Of a stretch of DNA of 64,000 nt, positions 8,428 through 16,594 are shown piece by piece (the first letter of the stretch is position 1; each line of letters opens with the position of its first letter). A model generated the notes under the pieces. That model did no database searches. It was not told where the DNA came from and was given only the letters and a program-made list of their open reading frames with translations. The stretch is taken from contig NFUO01000081.1 in NCBI GenBank assembly GCA_002197545.1, positions 70,432 through 134,431 of the forward strand, given 5' to 3'. Source of the DNA: Acidobacteria subdivision 2 bacterium RH1 MAG20 (GTDB lineage: Bacteria > Acidobacteriota > Terriglobia > Terriglobales > Acidobacteriaceae). The position numbers and the translations under genes were made by a program.

Positions 8428-9114
8428 TCATGCCGAAACCTTGTGCCGCGTCCGCAAAAGGCCGCCCACTGCGCCGCCCACCGTCGAAAGCACCACCAGA
8501 ATCCCCGAGATCATCCCAAACCCTGCCAGCATCATCCCCGCACGAAACTCAGGCGAATAGAGATAACCCTGGACCGATTTTGCCTCCGGATTCGCCGCCA
8601 GCGCATGGTCAATCTGCAGATGAAGCTGCTGTGTCAACTGGGCATCGAACCCTGCCATATTATGCAGCGCATACCGCGCAATCAGCCCGCCCGCCGCCAT
8701 CGCTACCGCCAGGCAGCTTACCAACACCACTCCCACTACAACACCGATCCGCGCTCCAATCCCTGCATCCATCCAGGCCAGCGGACGACGCCGCCGATAG
8801 AGCGCCAGCGTAATCAGCGACCCGCTGACTGTCCACAGCCAGCTCAGCGGTGATACCGACTCAAACCGGGCCGCCACCAGGCTCAGCGCGGCGGCAACAC
8901 CGGCCACCAGCAAAGCGCACCGAATCGCCGTCTTCCACTCTATCTGCCGGGGCTGCGGCGGTGGCGCCGTACCCGTTGTATTCGCCTCAGTCAGCTCCGC
9001 TGGCTGCTCATAATCCACCAGGTAAATCTGCGGAGCGCCGCAATGCGGGCAGAAGGGAGACAAGCCATCACCGTCCGAAAGCTCTCCGCCGCAACGGTGA
9101 CAAAATTCATGCAT
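8428..9114 (-). CDS. Zinc-ribbon integral membrane protein
   Basis: 228 residues. The N-terminus has two Cys pairs, CHRCGGEL and CPHCGAP (about residues 5-26), forming a zinc ribbon. A Pro/Thr linker and four hydrophobic segments follow (roughly 67-85, 92-108, 120-148 and 190-218). The protein is predicted to sit in the inner membrane with a cytoplasmic metal-binding head. It lies 72 bases upstream of pyrR on the same strand and could be co-transcribed, but nothing ties it to pyrimidine metabolism. Function unknown. Confidence 0.7.
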   Translation of the reverse strand: MHEFCHRCGGELSDGDGLSPFCPHCGAPQIYLVDYEQPAELTEANTTGTAPPPQPRQIEWKTAIRCALLVAGVAAALSLVAARFESVSPLSWLWTVSGSLITLALYRRRRPLAWMDAGIGARIGVVVGVVLVSCLAVAMAAGGLIARYALHNMAGFDAQLTQQLHLQIDHALAANPEAKSVQGYLYSPEFRAGMMLAGFGMISGILVVLSTVGGAVGGLLRTRHKVSA

Positions 9115-9178
9115 ATCTTGAAACTACCGCAGCCAGTAGGGCGCGGCAAGCCTCGCCGTTGACCCGATCCATCAGTCG

Positions 9179-9775
9179 CTAATCTTTGTTGTTGTCATTG
9201 CCTATAAAATGTCCCGGCAACTCCAGCGCCACCAGCCCCAGCTTCGTCCCTGTCCCTTCTGGATTGATTGCCACAATATGCTGGTGCTGCTTCGATCCGG
9301 CCTTCAACTCCATCTTGTGCGACATATCGTCATCAATCGTGACATGTTTTTTGTCGTTATCGCATGTCAACCCTTCGGTCGTATGTGTCGGCTCGCCCAC
9401 TGGCCTGTCGTTCGAGCACTTAATCACGTCTCCATACTGTGCCAGCGCCTTGCGATAGAACGCTTCAACCTTGTCCGGACTATCCGGTGTCCGGTAGCTG
9501 GCCGCCTTCACCCGCAGATGAAAGTTGCCGAAGTTCATGTTCACATCCGCCGATCCATTGTCCTTGTCCTTCTTCACCATCGTCGCGCCTGGATACGCGG
9601 GGAGACCCATGCCCTCTAACACAGTGGCGTCATTCGTCTTCACCTGCATCCCGCCAAACGGTGTCGCGATTCTCACGTTGTCGTTGTCGCCGTGTTTATT
9701 GGATTCAACCCGGCAGCCGCTCAGCGCTACCATCCCCACAACCGCCGCAACCACTGCAATCCGCTTCGCGCGCAT
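9179..9775 (-). CDS. Hypothetical lipoprotein
   Basis: 198 residues with a short signal and the lipobox ALSGC near residue 21. The mature part is rich in Asp, Asn and Lys. It contains GMQVKTNDATVLEGMGLPAYPGA and PDSPDKVEAFYRKALAQYGDV, a pattern seen in small bacterial lipoproteins of unknown role. It is probably exported and anchored. The previous minus-strand gene is the LysR regulator, far upstream; the next, 64 bases downstream, is the zinc-ribbon membrane gene. Confidence 0.65.
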   Translation of the reverse strand: MRAKRIAVVAAVVGMVALSGCRVESNKHGDNDNVRIATPFGGMQVKTNDATVLEGMGLPAYPGATMVKKDKDNGSADVNMNFGNFHLRVKAASYRTPDSPDKVEAFYRKALAQYGDVIKCSNDRPVGEPTHTTEGLTCDNDKKHVTIDDDMSHKMELKAGSKQHQHIVAINPEGTGTKLGLVALELPGHFIGNDNNKD

Positions 9776-9946
9776 ATCTAATCTCCTCTATCCAGAAAAC
9801 AATACGCCAGCCGTCCCATCCGGGTTCCCCGGCGGGTCATCAAAACCATCATCAGGCACTCGAAACAGCGCTGATTCTGCTCACAAATTCCCCTCTCCTG
9901 TCCTATACTGGCTGGAAGCCGGAATGCCGGCATTCGGAGCTTTGGC

Positions 9947-10468
9947 ATGGCGCAGCACCAGCCAATCCGCAGAACTCCCCCATCCTCCGGGTCTGAAATC
10001 CCGGACAAACTCTACTTCCGCATCGGCGAAGTCTCCAAACTCTGCGACCTTCCAGCCTACGTCCTCCGTTTCTGGGAGAGCGAATTCCCGCAGCTCAAAC
10101 CGCACAAAGGCGGCACCGGTCAGCGCCTCTACCGCCGCCGCGACGTCGAAATGGTTCTCCGCATCAAGTCGCTCCTCTACGAAGAGGGTTACACCATCCC
10201 CGGCGCCCGCCAGGTCTTCAAATCCGAGTTGCATCACAAGGAGCCCCAGCTCGCCCTCGGCATCGACGAAGCCACACCCCACGCATCTTCGAAACAGCTT
10301 CGCAAACTCCAGAAAGATCTTCGCGACCTTCACGCGTTGCTGTCCAAACCTGCAGCTCGCGCGGCAGTCCATCCCATCCGCGCTCCGCGCCATTCCAGCA
10401 GCCCGCGCTTGGCAACGCCAAAGCTCTTCGATCTCTCCCATCCTTCCGGAGACTCGAAAAAGAGTTAG
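9947..10468 (+). CDS. MerR-family transcriptional regulator
   Basis: 173 residues. The MerR helix-turn-helix lies at about residues 22-90 ([25 protein letters not shown], then [21 protein letters not shown]). A Ser/Pro/Arg-rich tail follows and no metal-binding cysteines are visible, so it is not a metal sensor of the classic type. The form with VLRFWE and [12 protein letters not shown] matches the group often found beside DNA-bending protein genes, but no such gene is here. It converges on the LysR gene with a 9-base gap. Confidence 0.85.
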   Translation: MAQHQPIRRTPPSSGSEIPDKLYFRIGEVSKLCDLPAYVLRFWESEFPQLKPHKGGTGQRLYRRRDVEMVLRIKSLLYEEGYTIPGARQVFKSELHHKEPQLALGIDEATPHASSKQLRKLQKDLRDLHALLSKPAARAAVHPIRAPRHSSSPRLATPKLFDLSHPSGDSKKS

Positions 10469-10477
10469 TGTTGATTC

Positions 10478-11377
10478 CTAAACCATCGCAAACCGCCGAA
10501 ACACCGCCGCCGCACCCGTAGCCTCTGTCCCCGCCAGCCGAATAAAGCTGAAGTCCCGCACAATCTCCAAACCCTCCACCGCGACCGTCCGCACCGTTCC
10601 CAGCCGCAGCGCTTTGCCAATTGCGCAGCGCGAAACAAACCCGACCCCAAGCTCCGCCTCCACGCCCGAGACAATCGCCTCAGTCGAATCCAGCTCCATC
10701 ATCACCCGCAGTGATCGCAGCGGAATTCCGGCCTTCTTCAACGCCCGCTCCACTACCCGCCGCGACCCCGACCCGTGCTCTCGCAGCAGTATCGGCGCCT
10801 TCGTCAGCTCTGCCGGCGCGATCCTGCCTGCCTTGGCCCATGCATGACCCGGTGCAACGATTAGCACCATCTCATCCCGCACCATCCGTTCCGTCTTCAG
10901 GTCCCGTCGCATCGCCGGCCCCTCGATAATTCCCAGCGCCACCTTCTTTTCCGCCACGGCCTCTGCAATTCGTTCGGTATTTCCGCTCATCACCGATAGG
11001 TGGACATGCGGATACTGCCGCAGAAACGCGCCCAGAATCCGGGGGAGCACATACTGCGCCACGGTCGTCGAAGCTCCCAGATGCAACTCGCCGGTCACAT
11101 CGTCATTCAGCGCTGCAAGTGCCCGCTGCGCCTCCACCATCGTCTCCGCGGCCGTCGTCGCATACCCCAGCAGCACGCGCCCAGCCTCGGTCAAGGCGAT
11201 CTGGCTCCCATGCCCATCGCTACTACCTCGATCGAACAACCGGGCACCGGCCTCCTCCTCCAGCGAGCGAATTTGCTGGCTCACCGCAGGCTGGCTCAGA
11301 TGCAGCACCTCCGCCGCCTTGCGAAAGCTCATCTCCTCCGCCACCGCCCGAAACACTCTAAGCCGAAAATTCTCCAA
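10478..11377 (-). CDS. LysR-family transcriptional regulator
   Basis: 299 residues. An N-terminal winged helix-turn-helix (residues about 1-60, MSFRKAAEVLHLSQPAVSQQIRSLEEEAG) precedes a LysR substrate-binding domain (about 90-295). The closest look is to the CysL/YeiE type. It is divergent from murJ with an 86-base gap; regulators of this class often control a divergent gene, but murJ is an unlikely metabolic target. The effector is unknown. Confidence 0.88.
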   Translation of the reverse strand: MENFRLRVFRAVAEEMSFRKAAEVLHLSQPAVSQQIRSLEEEAGARLFDRGSSDGHGSQIALTEAGRVLLGYATTAAETMVEAQRALAALNDDVTGELHLGASTTVAQYVLPRILGAFLRQYPHVHLSVMSGNTERIAEAVAEKKVALGIIEGPAMRRDLKTERMVRDEMVLIVAPGHAWAKAGRIAPAELTKAPILLREHGSGSRRVVERALKKAGIPLRSLRVMMELDSTEAIVSGVEAELGVGFVSRCAIGKALRLGTVRTVAVEGLEIVRDFSFIRLAGTEATGAAAVFRRFAMV

Positions 11378-11463
11378 AGCTATCTCCTGCCCTCACCAAC
11401 CAATAAGAACCAGCCCAGCCAACCCCACCAGCATAAGCCCGCCCGATAGAATCATCTCAAGCC

Positions 11464-13074
11464 TTGAAAACTGTGACTGCCACCGACAACCCCATCCCGC
11501 CCATTCCTTCGACTCCACCCCGCTTCGGCTGGCTTCGTCCTTCGCATAAACACTCTGCGCTCTCGGCGACCGTCCTCCTCGCTGTCTTTGCGCTTGTCTC
11601 CCGCGTCGTCGGCCTCGTCCGAGACATGTACATTGCCTTCACCTTCGGTGCAGGCCCCGGTACGGATGCGTACAACGTAGCGTTCCAACTGCCCGACCTC
11701 ATCAACTATCTCCTCATCGGCGGCGCGGCCTCCATCAGCTTCGTCACCATCCTCAGCCGCTACCGCGAAGCCAACCAGCACGAAGAAGGCGACCGCGCCC
11801 TCTCTGTCATCCTCACTACCATGCTTCTTGTCCTCGGCGGCGCCATCCTCCTCGCCGAGTTTGCTGTTCCGCTCTACACCCATCTCTACTTCCCCAACAG
11901 CCCCGCCGAAGCTGCGCTCTGCACTTTCATGACGCGCATCCTGCTGCCCGGTCAGCTCTTCTTCTTCGCCGGTGGAGTCCTCGCAGCGGTTGCTCTCGTC
12001 CGCAAACAGTTCACTTATCAGGCGGTCTCGCCACTTATCTATACACTTGGCATTATCGTCGGCGGCGTGCTTCTCTCCCATTCCATTGGCATCCCGTCAC
12101 TTGCCTGGGGAGCGCTAGCCGGTGCGTTCGCCGGTCCCTTCCTCGTCAACGCCTACGCCGCACACCGCGCCGGAGTCCACTATCGTCCCATTCTCGACCT
12201 CAAAAACCCCGGTCTGCACTCCTGGGTTCGCATGTCTCTCCCGCTTATGCTCGGGGTCACTGTGGTCTTCATGGACACCATCATTCTGACCTGGTTCGCC
12301 AAGCATGGCACCGGCGACATCTCGCGTCTCATGTACGCCAAACGCCTCTTCACCGCTCCCATGGCGATTATTGGTCAGGCTGCCGGGGCTGCCTCGCTGC
12401 CATTCTTTGCCTCTCTCTACAGTCGCCATCTCTTCTCGGACTATGCCTCGGCCGTCAACCGTGCCGTTACCCGCATCCTCTCCGTTGCCATCATGCTCTC
12501 CGCCGCCATGTTCGCCCTTGCTCAGCCGGGCGTAGACCTCGTTTTTCGTCGCGGCTCTTTCAACCGGGCGGATGCAGGTCTCACCGCACTCTACTTCGCC
12601 ATCTTCGCCGTCTCATTGGCTCTGTGGGCCTCGCAGGCTATCTATTCCCGCGCTTTCTTCGCCGCCGGCGAAACCTTCGTCCCCATGCGTGCCGGAACCA
12701 TCATCACCGTCGTCTCCATCCCTTGCTACTGGTTCCTCCACCAGCGCTTCGGGGTCATCGGACTGGCCTGGGCCTCTAACCTCGCCATCCTTGTCCACAC
12801 GGTTACGTTGGCGATCCTTCTGCACCGCCGTCGCATGGTTTCGCTTGCCGGCCTCGACCGTCCCGAACTCGCCCGAGCTATTTTGGCTGCCATTGTCAGC
12901 CTCGCCGGAGTCACCCTCCTGCTCCACGCTCTACCCCACACTCATATCCAGACCTACATTGGCGATCTCACCGCGCTCACCGTCGGCGGCATCCTCTGGG
13001 CAGTTCTCTGCTATGGGATTCTCCGCCTCACCGGCTCAACCCTTCCCCAACAACTCAGCTCCCGCCGCGCCTGA
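11464..13074 (+). CDS. murJ: Lipid II flippase MurJ
   Basis: 536 residues, very hydrophobic, with about 14 predicted membrane segments. It begins near LSATVLLAVFALVSRVVGLVRDM, the conserved MurJ/MviN opening that includes the arginine-containing first helices. It flips lipid II across the inner membrane for peptidoglycan synthesis. The start given is TTG, and a GTG at 11473 is an alternative; neither has an obvious ribosome-binding site. Residues 1-35 before the first helix are non-conserved. The downstream gap holds the repeated element described separately. Confidence 0.93.
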   Translation: MKTVTATDNPIPPIPSTPPRFGWLRPSHKHSALSATVLLAVFALVSRVVGLVRDMYIAFTFGAGPGTDAYNVAFQLPDLINYLLIGGAASISFVTILSRYREANQHEEGDRALSVILTTMLLVLGGAILLAEFAVPLYTHLYFPNSPAEAALCTFMTRILLPGQLFFFAGGVLAAVALVRKQFTYQAVSPLIYTLGIIVGGVLLSHSIGIPSLAWGALAGAFAGPFLVNAYAAHRAGVHYRPILDLKNPGLHSWVRMSLPLMLGVTVVFMDTIILTWFAKHGTGDISRLMYAKRLFTAPMAIIGQAAGAASLPFFASLYSRHLFSDYASAVNRAVTRILSVAIMLSAAMFALAQPGVDLVFRRGSFNRADAGLTALYFAIFAVSLALWASQAIYSRAFFAAGETFVPMRAGTIITVVSIPCYWFLHQRFGVIGLAWASNLAILVHTVTLAILLHRRRMVSLAGLDRPELARAILAAIVSLAGVTLLLHALPHTHIQTYIGDLTALTVGGILWAVLCYGILRLTGSTLPQQLSSRRA

Positions 13075-13127
13075 TGCCTGTCAAGCGTCCATACCGGTCA
13101 ACTAACACAAAATAAATGGATTAGAGA

Positions 13128-13223
13128 TTGCCGATTAGTTCCAGTCCATCCGTTACACTAGAATTAGTGGAAAAATAAAACGAAGGCCCAGCGACAATGC
13201 CGGGCCTAACTCTTTTAGAAAGA
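13128..13223 (-). repeat. Repeated structured intergenic element, copy A
   Basis: About 96 bases, matching 18755-18849 on the opposite strand at roughly 80% by hand count. It contains a small hairpin (CACTA/TAGTG, 13156-13160 and 13165-13169) and a GC hairpin (13184-13207). Both hairpins are kept in the other copy despite base changes. On the minus strand the GC hairpin pairs fully with one G-U pair and is followed by a T-rich stretch, so it may end iscX transcription. Conservation extends on both sides of it. Confidence 0.7.
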
Positions 13224-13294
13224 AGACTTTGAATCCTAAAGTATCTGGAATGAAGACTTTACCCAAGATCAAAATTTGTAAGTCATTGAATCGA

Positions 13295-13315
13295 GATACT
13301 TTATCAAAAAGTATC
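13295..13315. repeat. Short hairpin with loop ATCAA (first copy)
   Basis: The eight-base stem GATACTTT/AAAGTATC surrounds ATCAA. The same architecture, GAGA-stem-TTTATCAAAAA-stem, recurs at 18031-18051 with two stem pairs exchanged. It lies 55 bases past the iscX stop. Confidence 0.55.
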
Positions 13316-13369
13316 CGGGGGGGTACTCTACAGAAAGCAAGTTCCAATGTCGGATAACAACCGGCTTAT

Positions 13370-13588
13370 TTACTTGGCGTCCTCATATTCCTCATGCCAG
13401 GCTTTTTGTATAGCCTCGAGAATTCCCTCATTCGATTTGGCTGGATCTCCGGTAAACCCCGGCAGCTCGGTCACATACCTGTGCAAGTCGGTAAACCGGA
13501 CCGTATAAGGGTCGATCTCCGGAAACTTCTCCTGCAATTGAATCCCAATCTCTTCCGAATCTGTCCAGTCAATCTCACGCGGCATCAT
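13370..13588 (-). CDS. iscX: Fe-S cluster assembly accessory protein IscX
   Basis: 72 residues. IDWTDSEEIGIQL, IDPYTVRFTDLHRYV, SNEGILEAIQKAW and an acidic C-terminus match the small all-helical IscX (YfhJ) family, which modulates cysteine desulfurase IscS and binds iron. In proteobacteria iscX sits at the end of the isc operon; here it stands alone between murJ and rpsU. It is normal in length. Confidence 0.88.
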   Translation of the reverse strand: MMPREIDWTDSEEIGIQLQEKFPEIDPYTVRFTDLHRYVTELPGFTGDPAKSNEGILEAIQKAWHEEYEDAK

Positions 13589-13724
13589 GTCTCTCCTGTT
13601 CCCTCATTCTAAAGGGGGCAGATAGTCTAATAAAATCAACAATCTGACAAAATGCTTTCCAAAGTAGCGTATTCTGGTATATATATGAATTCCCAATTAG
13701 GGACTGTTTGGAGGTGTATTTTTC

Positions 13725-13922
13725 TTGGCAGAGGTTCGAGTACAAGAAGGCGAACCCCTTGAAAATGCTCTGCGCCGCTTCAAGCGCAAGGTACAGACCG
13801 AAGACATTATCAAGGAAGTCAAGCGTCACTCCTTTTATCTGAAACCAGGTGAAAAGAAGCGCGTCAAAGAAGCGCTCGCGCGCAAGCGCAACCGCAAGAA
13901 GGTACGCAAGGAGCAGGACTAA
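13725..13922 (+). CDS. rpsU: 30S ribosomal protein S21
   Basis: 65 residues. VRVQEGEPLENALRRFKRKV and a very basic C-terminus (KRNRKKVRK) identify S21, a late-assembly small-subunit protein near the anti-Shine-Dalgarno region of 16S rRNA. The start codon is TTG at 13725, chosen because GGAGGTG (13710-13716) lies 8 bases upstream and the N-terminus fits the family. The region before it is AT-rich with weak promoter-like boxes around 13644-13684. Confidence 0.93.
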   Translation: MAEVRVQEGEPLENALRRFKRKVQTEDIIKEVKRHSFYLKPGEKKRVKEALARKRNRKKVRKEQD

Positions 13923-13942
13923 TCGCTCCTTAACATAAGTTG

Positions 13943-13974
13943 GGCCGTCCCACGTTACCAAGCTCGGGACGGCC
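13943..13974 (+). terminator. GC-rich hairpin after rpsU
   Basis: Nine-base arms GGCCGTCCC (13943-13951) and its complement (13966-13974) around a 14-base loop. It is not followed by a T run, so the terminator call is moderate. The 225 bases from here to 14198 hold nothing else I can support. Confidence 0.5.
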
Positions 13975-14198
13975 ACTTGAAACCGCCAGTAGATGGACTC
14001 CCGCCATTCGACCTGGCACCCGGCAAAGAGAGCCTGCGCATCGGCTCACCGTGACCGGCAAATTTGATAGCTCCGCGAAGACAGCTTCGGGCCCCTTTAC
14101 AAGAAAAAGATTACGAACAAGGTTGAGCGCCCGGCGGCCTCACAATCTCCAATGCCTACGGGTATTCTTCCTTTTTCCGCAAGACGGGAGAAGCGGCT

Positions 14199-14570
14199 AT
14201 GGAATTTGTGGATAGGCTTTTAACCTGCGCAGATTGTGGCGGTGAATTCATCTTCACCGCCGGCGAACAACTTTTCTTCTTTGACAAACAATTCAAGAAC
14301 GACCCCAAACGATGCAAACCTTGCAAGTTCAGACGGGCAGGCGCATCGGCACTGCGTCCAGGCGCAAGTCCCGCTGCGGCAGGACTCTCACGAACAGAGA
14401 CCCGCACCAAGTGCTCGGAATGCGGTATAGAGACGACTGTTCCTTTCAAACCAACGCAGGGGCGACCCGTGCTTTGCCGCCAATGTTTCCAGCACAAGCA
14501 GGCTCCGTCCGCAGTTGCTGCCGAGCTGGTCGCGGTCCCTTCTGAAGGGACGTCAGTCAGCCCGATCTGA
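14199..14570 (+). CDS. Small protein with two zinc-ribbon domains
   Basis: 123 residues. The N-terminal domain (about 1-48) has LTCADCGGEF and CKPCKFRR, the probable zinc-binding domain of the zinc-ribbon type often annotated zf-trcl. A second CxxC pair (KCSECGIETTVPF...LCRQCF, about 70-102) repeats the arrangement. Proteins like this are common in acidobacteria and deltaproteobacteria and may bind nucleic acid, but no role is established. GGGAG 13 bases before ATG is a weak ribosome site. Confidence 0.78.
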   Translation: MEFVDRLLTCADCGGEFIFTAGEQLFFFDKQFKNDPKRCKPCKFRRAGASALRPGASPAAAGLSRTETRTKCSECGIETTVPFKPTQGRPVLCRQCFQHKQAPSAVAAELVAVPSEGTSVSPI

Positions 14571-14618
14571 CCGACACGGCATTCGATCCTCACATTACGA
14601 TGTAATGAGAGGATACCT

Positions 14619-15491
14619 ATGCACATTGCTGATCTCGACCTGGTGCGGGCGCGAACCCAGGTTGGCGACTTTGAGCTGACGGTTTGTACGGATGGAACCT
14701 ACAAGCTGGATGGTGGCGCCATGTTTGGCGTGGTGCCGAAGACGCTCTGGCAGAAGCGGGCCGCTGCCGATGAACAGAACCGTATTCTGCTTGGACTGAA
14801 TACGGTTGTGGTGCACACAGGTCAGCATACGGTGTTGATTGAGACCGGAATCGGCAACAAGCAGCCAGCCAAGCTGCGCGAGATTCACGAGAACCAGGAA
14901 CTTTTGCCATCGTCGCTTGCCGCTGCTGGAATTTCGGTGGAAGAGGTGGACTTTGTCATCAATACGCATCTCCACTTCGACCATTGCGGATGGAACACGA
15001 CACTGCAGCCAGATGGCTCGGTGACTCCGACCTTCCCGAATGCGCGATACTTTGCCCATCGCGGCGAGGTGGAGCATGGGCGTCTGCAACTGGAGCGTGA
15101 CGGAGTCAGCTACCTGTCGCCAAACTACGAACCGCTCATCGAGTCAGGGCAGATGACGTTAGTAGATGGCCACGACATGGTGGTCTGTCCGGGAATTCGC
15201 GTTGAACTTTTTCCTGGGCACACGGCTCAGATGATGGGCGTTCACATCGAGTCGAAGTCGCAACATGCCTGCTACATCTCAGACCTGATTCCTACCAGCG
15301 CTCATCTGGACACGACCTGGGCGATGGGATATGACCTTGATCCGCTGGAGACGATTGTTCAGCGAAAACGGTTCTATCAGCAGGCGATTCCTGAGAGGTG
15401 GCTGGTTCTGTTTACCCACGACCATCGAACTCCGATGGCGCGGATTGGGTTGAATGAGAAGCAGAAGCCGGTTGTGATTGCTACGGAATAA
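14619..15491 (+). CDS. Metallo-beta-lactamase-fold hydrolase
   Basis: 290 residues. The zinc motif THLHFDHCG is at about residues 114-122. A later His within ELFPGHTAQMMG, an Asp in CYISDLIPT and a C-terminal FTHDH complete the metal ligands. The layout is that of the quorum-quenching lactonase / methyl parathion hydrolase-like group. Here it is predicted to be cytoplasmic, with no signal peptide. Substrate unknown. It is convergent with the AraC gene. Confidence 0.85.
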   Translation: MHIADLDLVRARTQVGDFELTVCTDGTYKLDGGAMFGVVPKTLWQKRAAADEQNRILLGLNTVVVHTGQHTVLIETGIGNKQPAKLREIHENQELLPSSLAAAGISVEEVDFVINTHLHFDHCGWNTTLQPDGSVTPTFPNARYFAHRGEVEHGRLQLERDGVSYLSPNYEPLIESGQMTLVDGHDMVVCPGIRVELFPGHTAQMMGVHIESKSQHACYISDLIPTSAHLDTTWAMGYDLDPLETIVQRKRFYQQAIPERWLVLFTHDHRTPMARIGLNEKQKPVVIATE

Positions 15492-15541
15492 TTTGGAACG
15501 CCGAAGAGCCTGGTACCAGACGCGTACTTGAAGTTGCAGCG

Positions 15542-16459
15542 TCAGAGTTCTTTCTTCGCTCGGAAACGTCCCGGCGTAATGCCGGTAAAACGGCGAAAGA
15601 GGGTTGTGAACTGACTCTGGCTGGTGAATCCGCATTGATACGCGACATCGGCGAGCGGCACGTCCGCATCGGACAGTAACTGCTGTGCGCGGGCCACCCG
15701 GCGATGAGAGACATATTGGTGCGGTGTAAAACCGGTGGATTGCCGAAAGAGATCGGCGAAGTAATGGGGGCTCATCTCCACTACTTCTGCGAGCGCGTGA
15801 ATGGAGAGATCGCGGTCGAGAGACTGTTCAATGTGCTCGCGAATACGCCGTTCCCGGGCAGGCCCGAGGACTCCACGGAGATCGGATGAAACCTCTGGAC
15901 TAGCGTTATAGGTGCGCAACAGATGCGTTGCCAGCACGGTCACTAGGGAATCGGAGAAGACTTTGCTCAGCTCTCGTGTTTCGCATTCGCGAAAGAGAGC
16001 ACGCCCTAACTCTTCGACCAACGGGTCCCGCACGAGATATGCCGCGCGAAGTTCGGAGTTTGCCTGCTGCAGGACCTGGGCTGCAATCCTAGAAACGAAG
16101 TCTTTGCTGAGATAAATATGGATCAGACTTGCCCGCCGTTGCCAGAGCGTGCGGTGCGGTTCGCCGGGCGGGATAATGGAGACAGCATTTCCGCTCAACT
16201 CGCGTCGGGCCGCGACGCTCGATCCCGTTCTCCATTCAGCGTGCACGCGAGCTGGCTCCAGTCCGATCGTAATCTGCGCACAATCATGGGTATGTTCGCT
16301 CCAGGCGCTGCGCGGCTGTTCCGCCGCGTAAATACTGTAACCGTCGCCCTCAAACCAAAAGTGATCAGGGGGAAGCGGATCTTCCGCCCCGACAAGAATG
16401 ATGCGCGTGTCTTCTCCGTTCGCTGCGCCCGCGGAGATTTCTTTCCCTTGCTGCTTCAT
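15542..16459 (-). CDS. AraC-family transcriptional regulator
   Basis: 305 residues. A cupin-like sensing region lies at about 25-180 (HDCAQITIGL, NAVSIIPPGEPHR). Two C-terminal helix-turn-helix motifs follow at about 205-300 (SIHALAEVVEMSPHYFADLFRQ and PLADVAYQCGFTSQSQFTTLFRR). It is divergent from the bicupin gene with a 135-base gap, so that dioxygenase-like gene is a likely target. The effector is unknown. Confidence 0.88.
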   Translation of the reverse strand: MKQQGKEISAGAANGEDTRIILVGAEDPLPPDHFWFEGDGYSIYAAEQPRSAWSEHTHDCAQITIGLEPARVHAEWRTGSSVAARRELSGNAVSIIPPGEPHRTLWQRRASLIHIYLSKDFVSRIAAQVLQQANSELRAAYLVRDPLVEELGRALFRECETRELSKVFSDSLVTVLATHLLRTYNASPEVSSDLRGVLGPARERRIREHIEQSLDRDLSIHALAEVVEMSPHYFADLFRQSTGFTPHQYVSHRRVARAQQLLSDADVPLADVAYQCGFTSQSQFTTLFRRFTGITPGRFRAKKEL

Positions 16460-16594
16460 TCCTGGACCTCAAGGATTGATTCTAAAGATTCCATAATTCT
16501 CAGGGCGAATCGCAAAGACGTGTGATCCGAGTTCCCGAATACTCGAAGTATGAGCTGAAGCGAAGTCTTCAACTCAGCCTAGAGGAGAGTCATC

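Noticed and set aside
13153..13347. 64-residue minus-strand frame after iscX
   Set aside because: It runs through structured element A and the hairpin at 13295-13315 and has no ribosome site; the DNA is better explained as non-coding.
13940..14215. 91-residue plus-strand frame after rpsU
   Set aside because: Begins in the rpsU hairpin, is low in complexity and overlaps the zinc-ribbon gene start.
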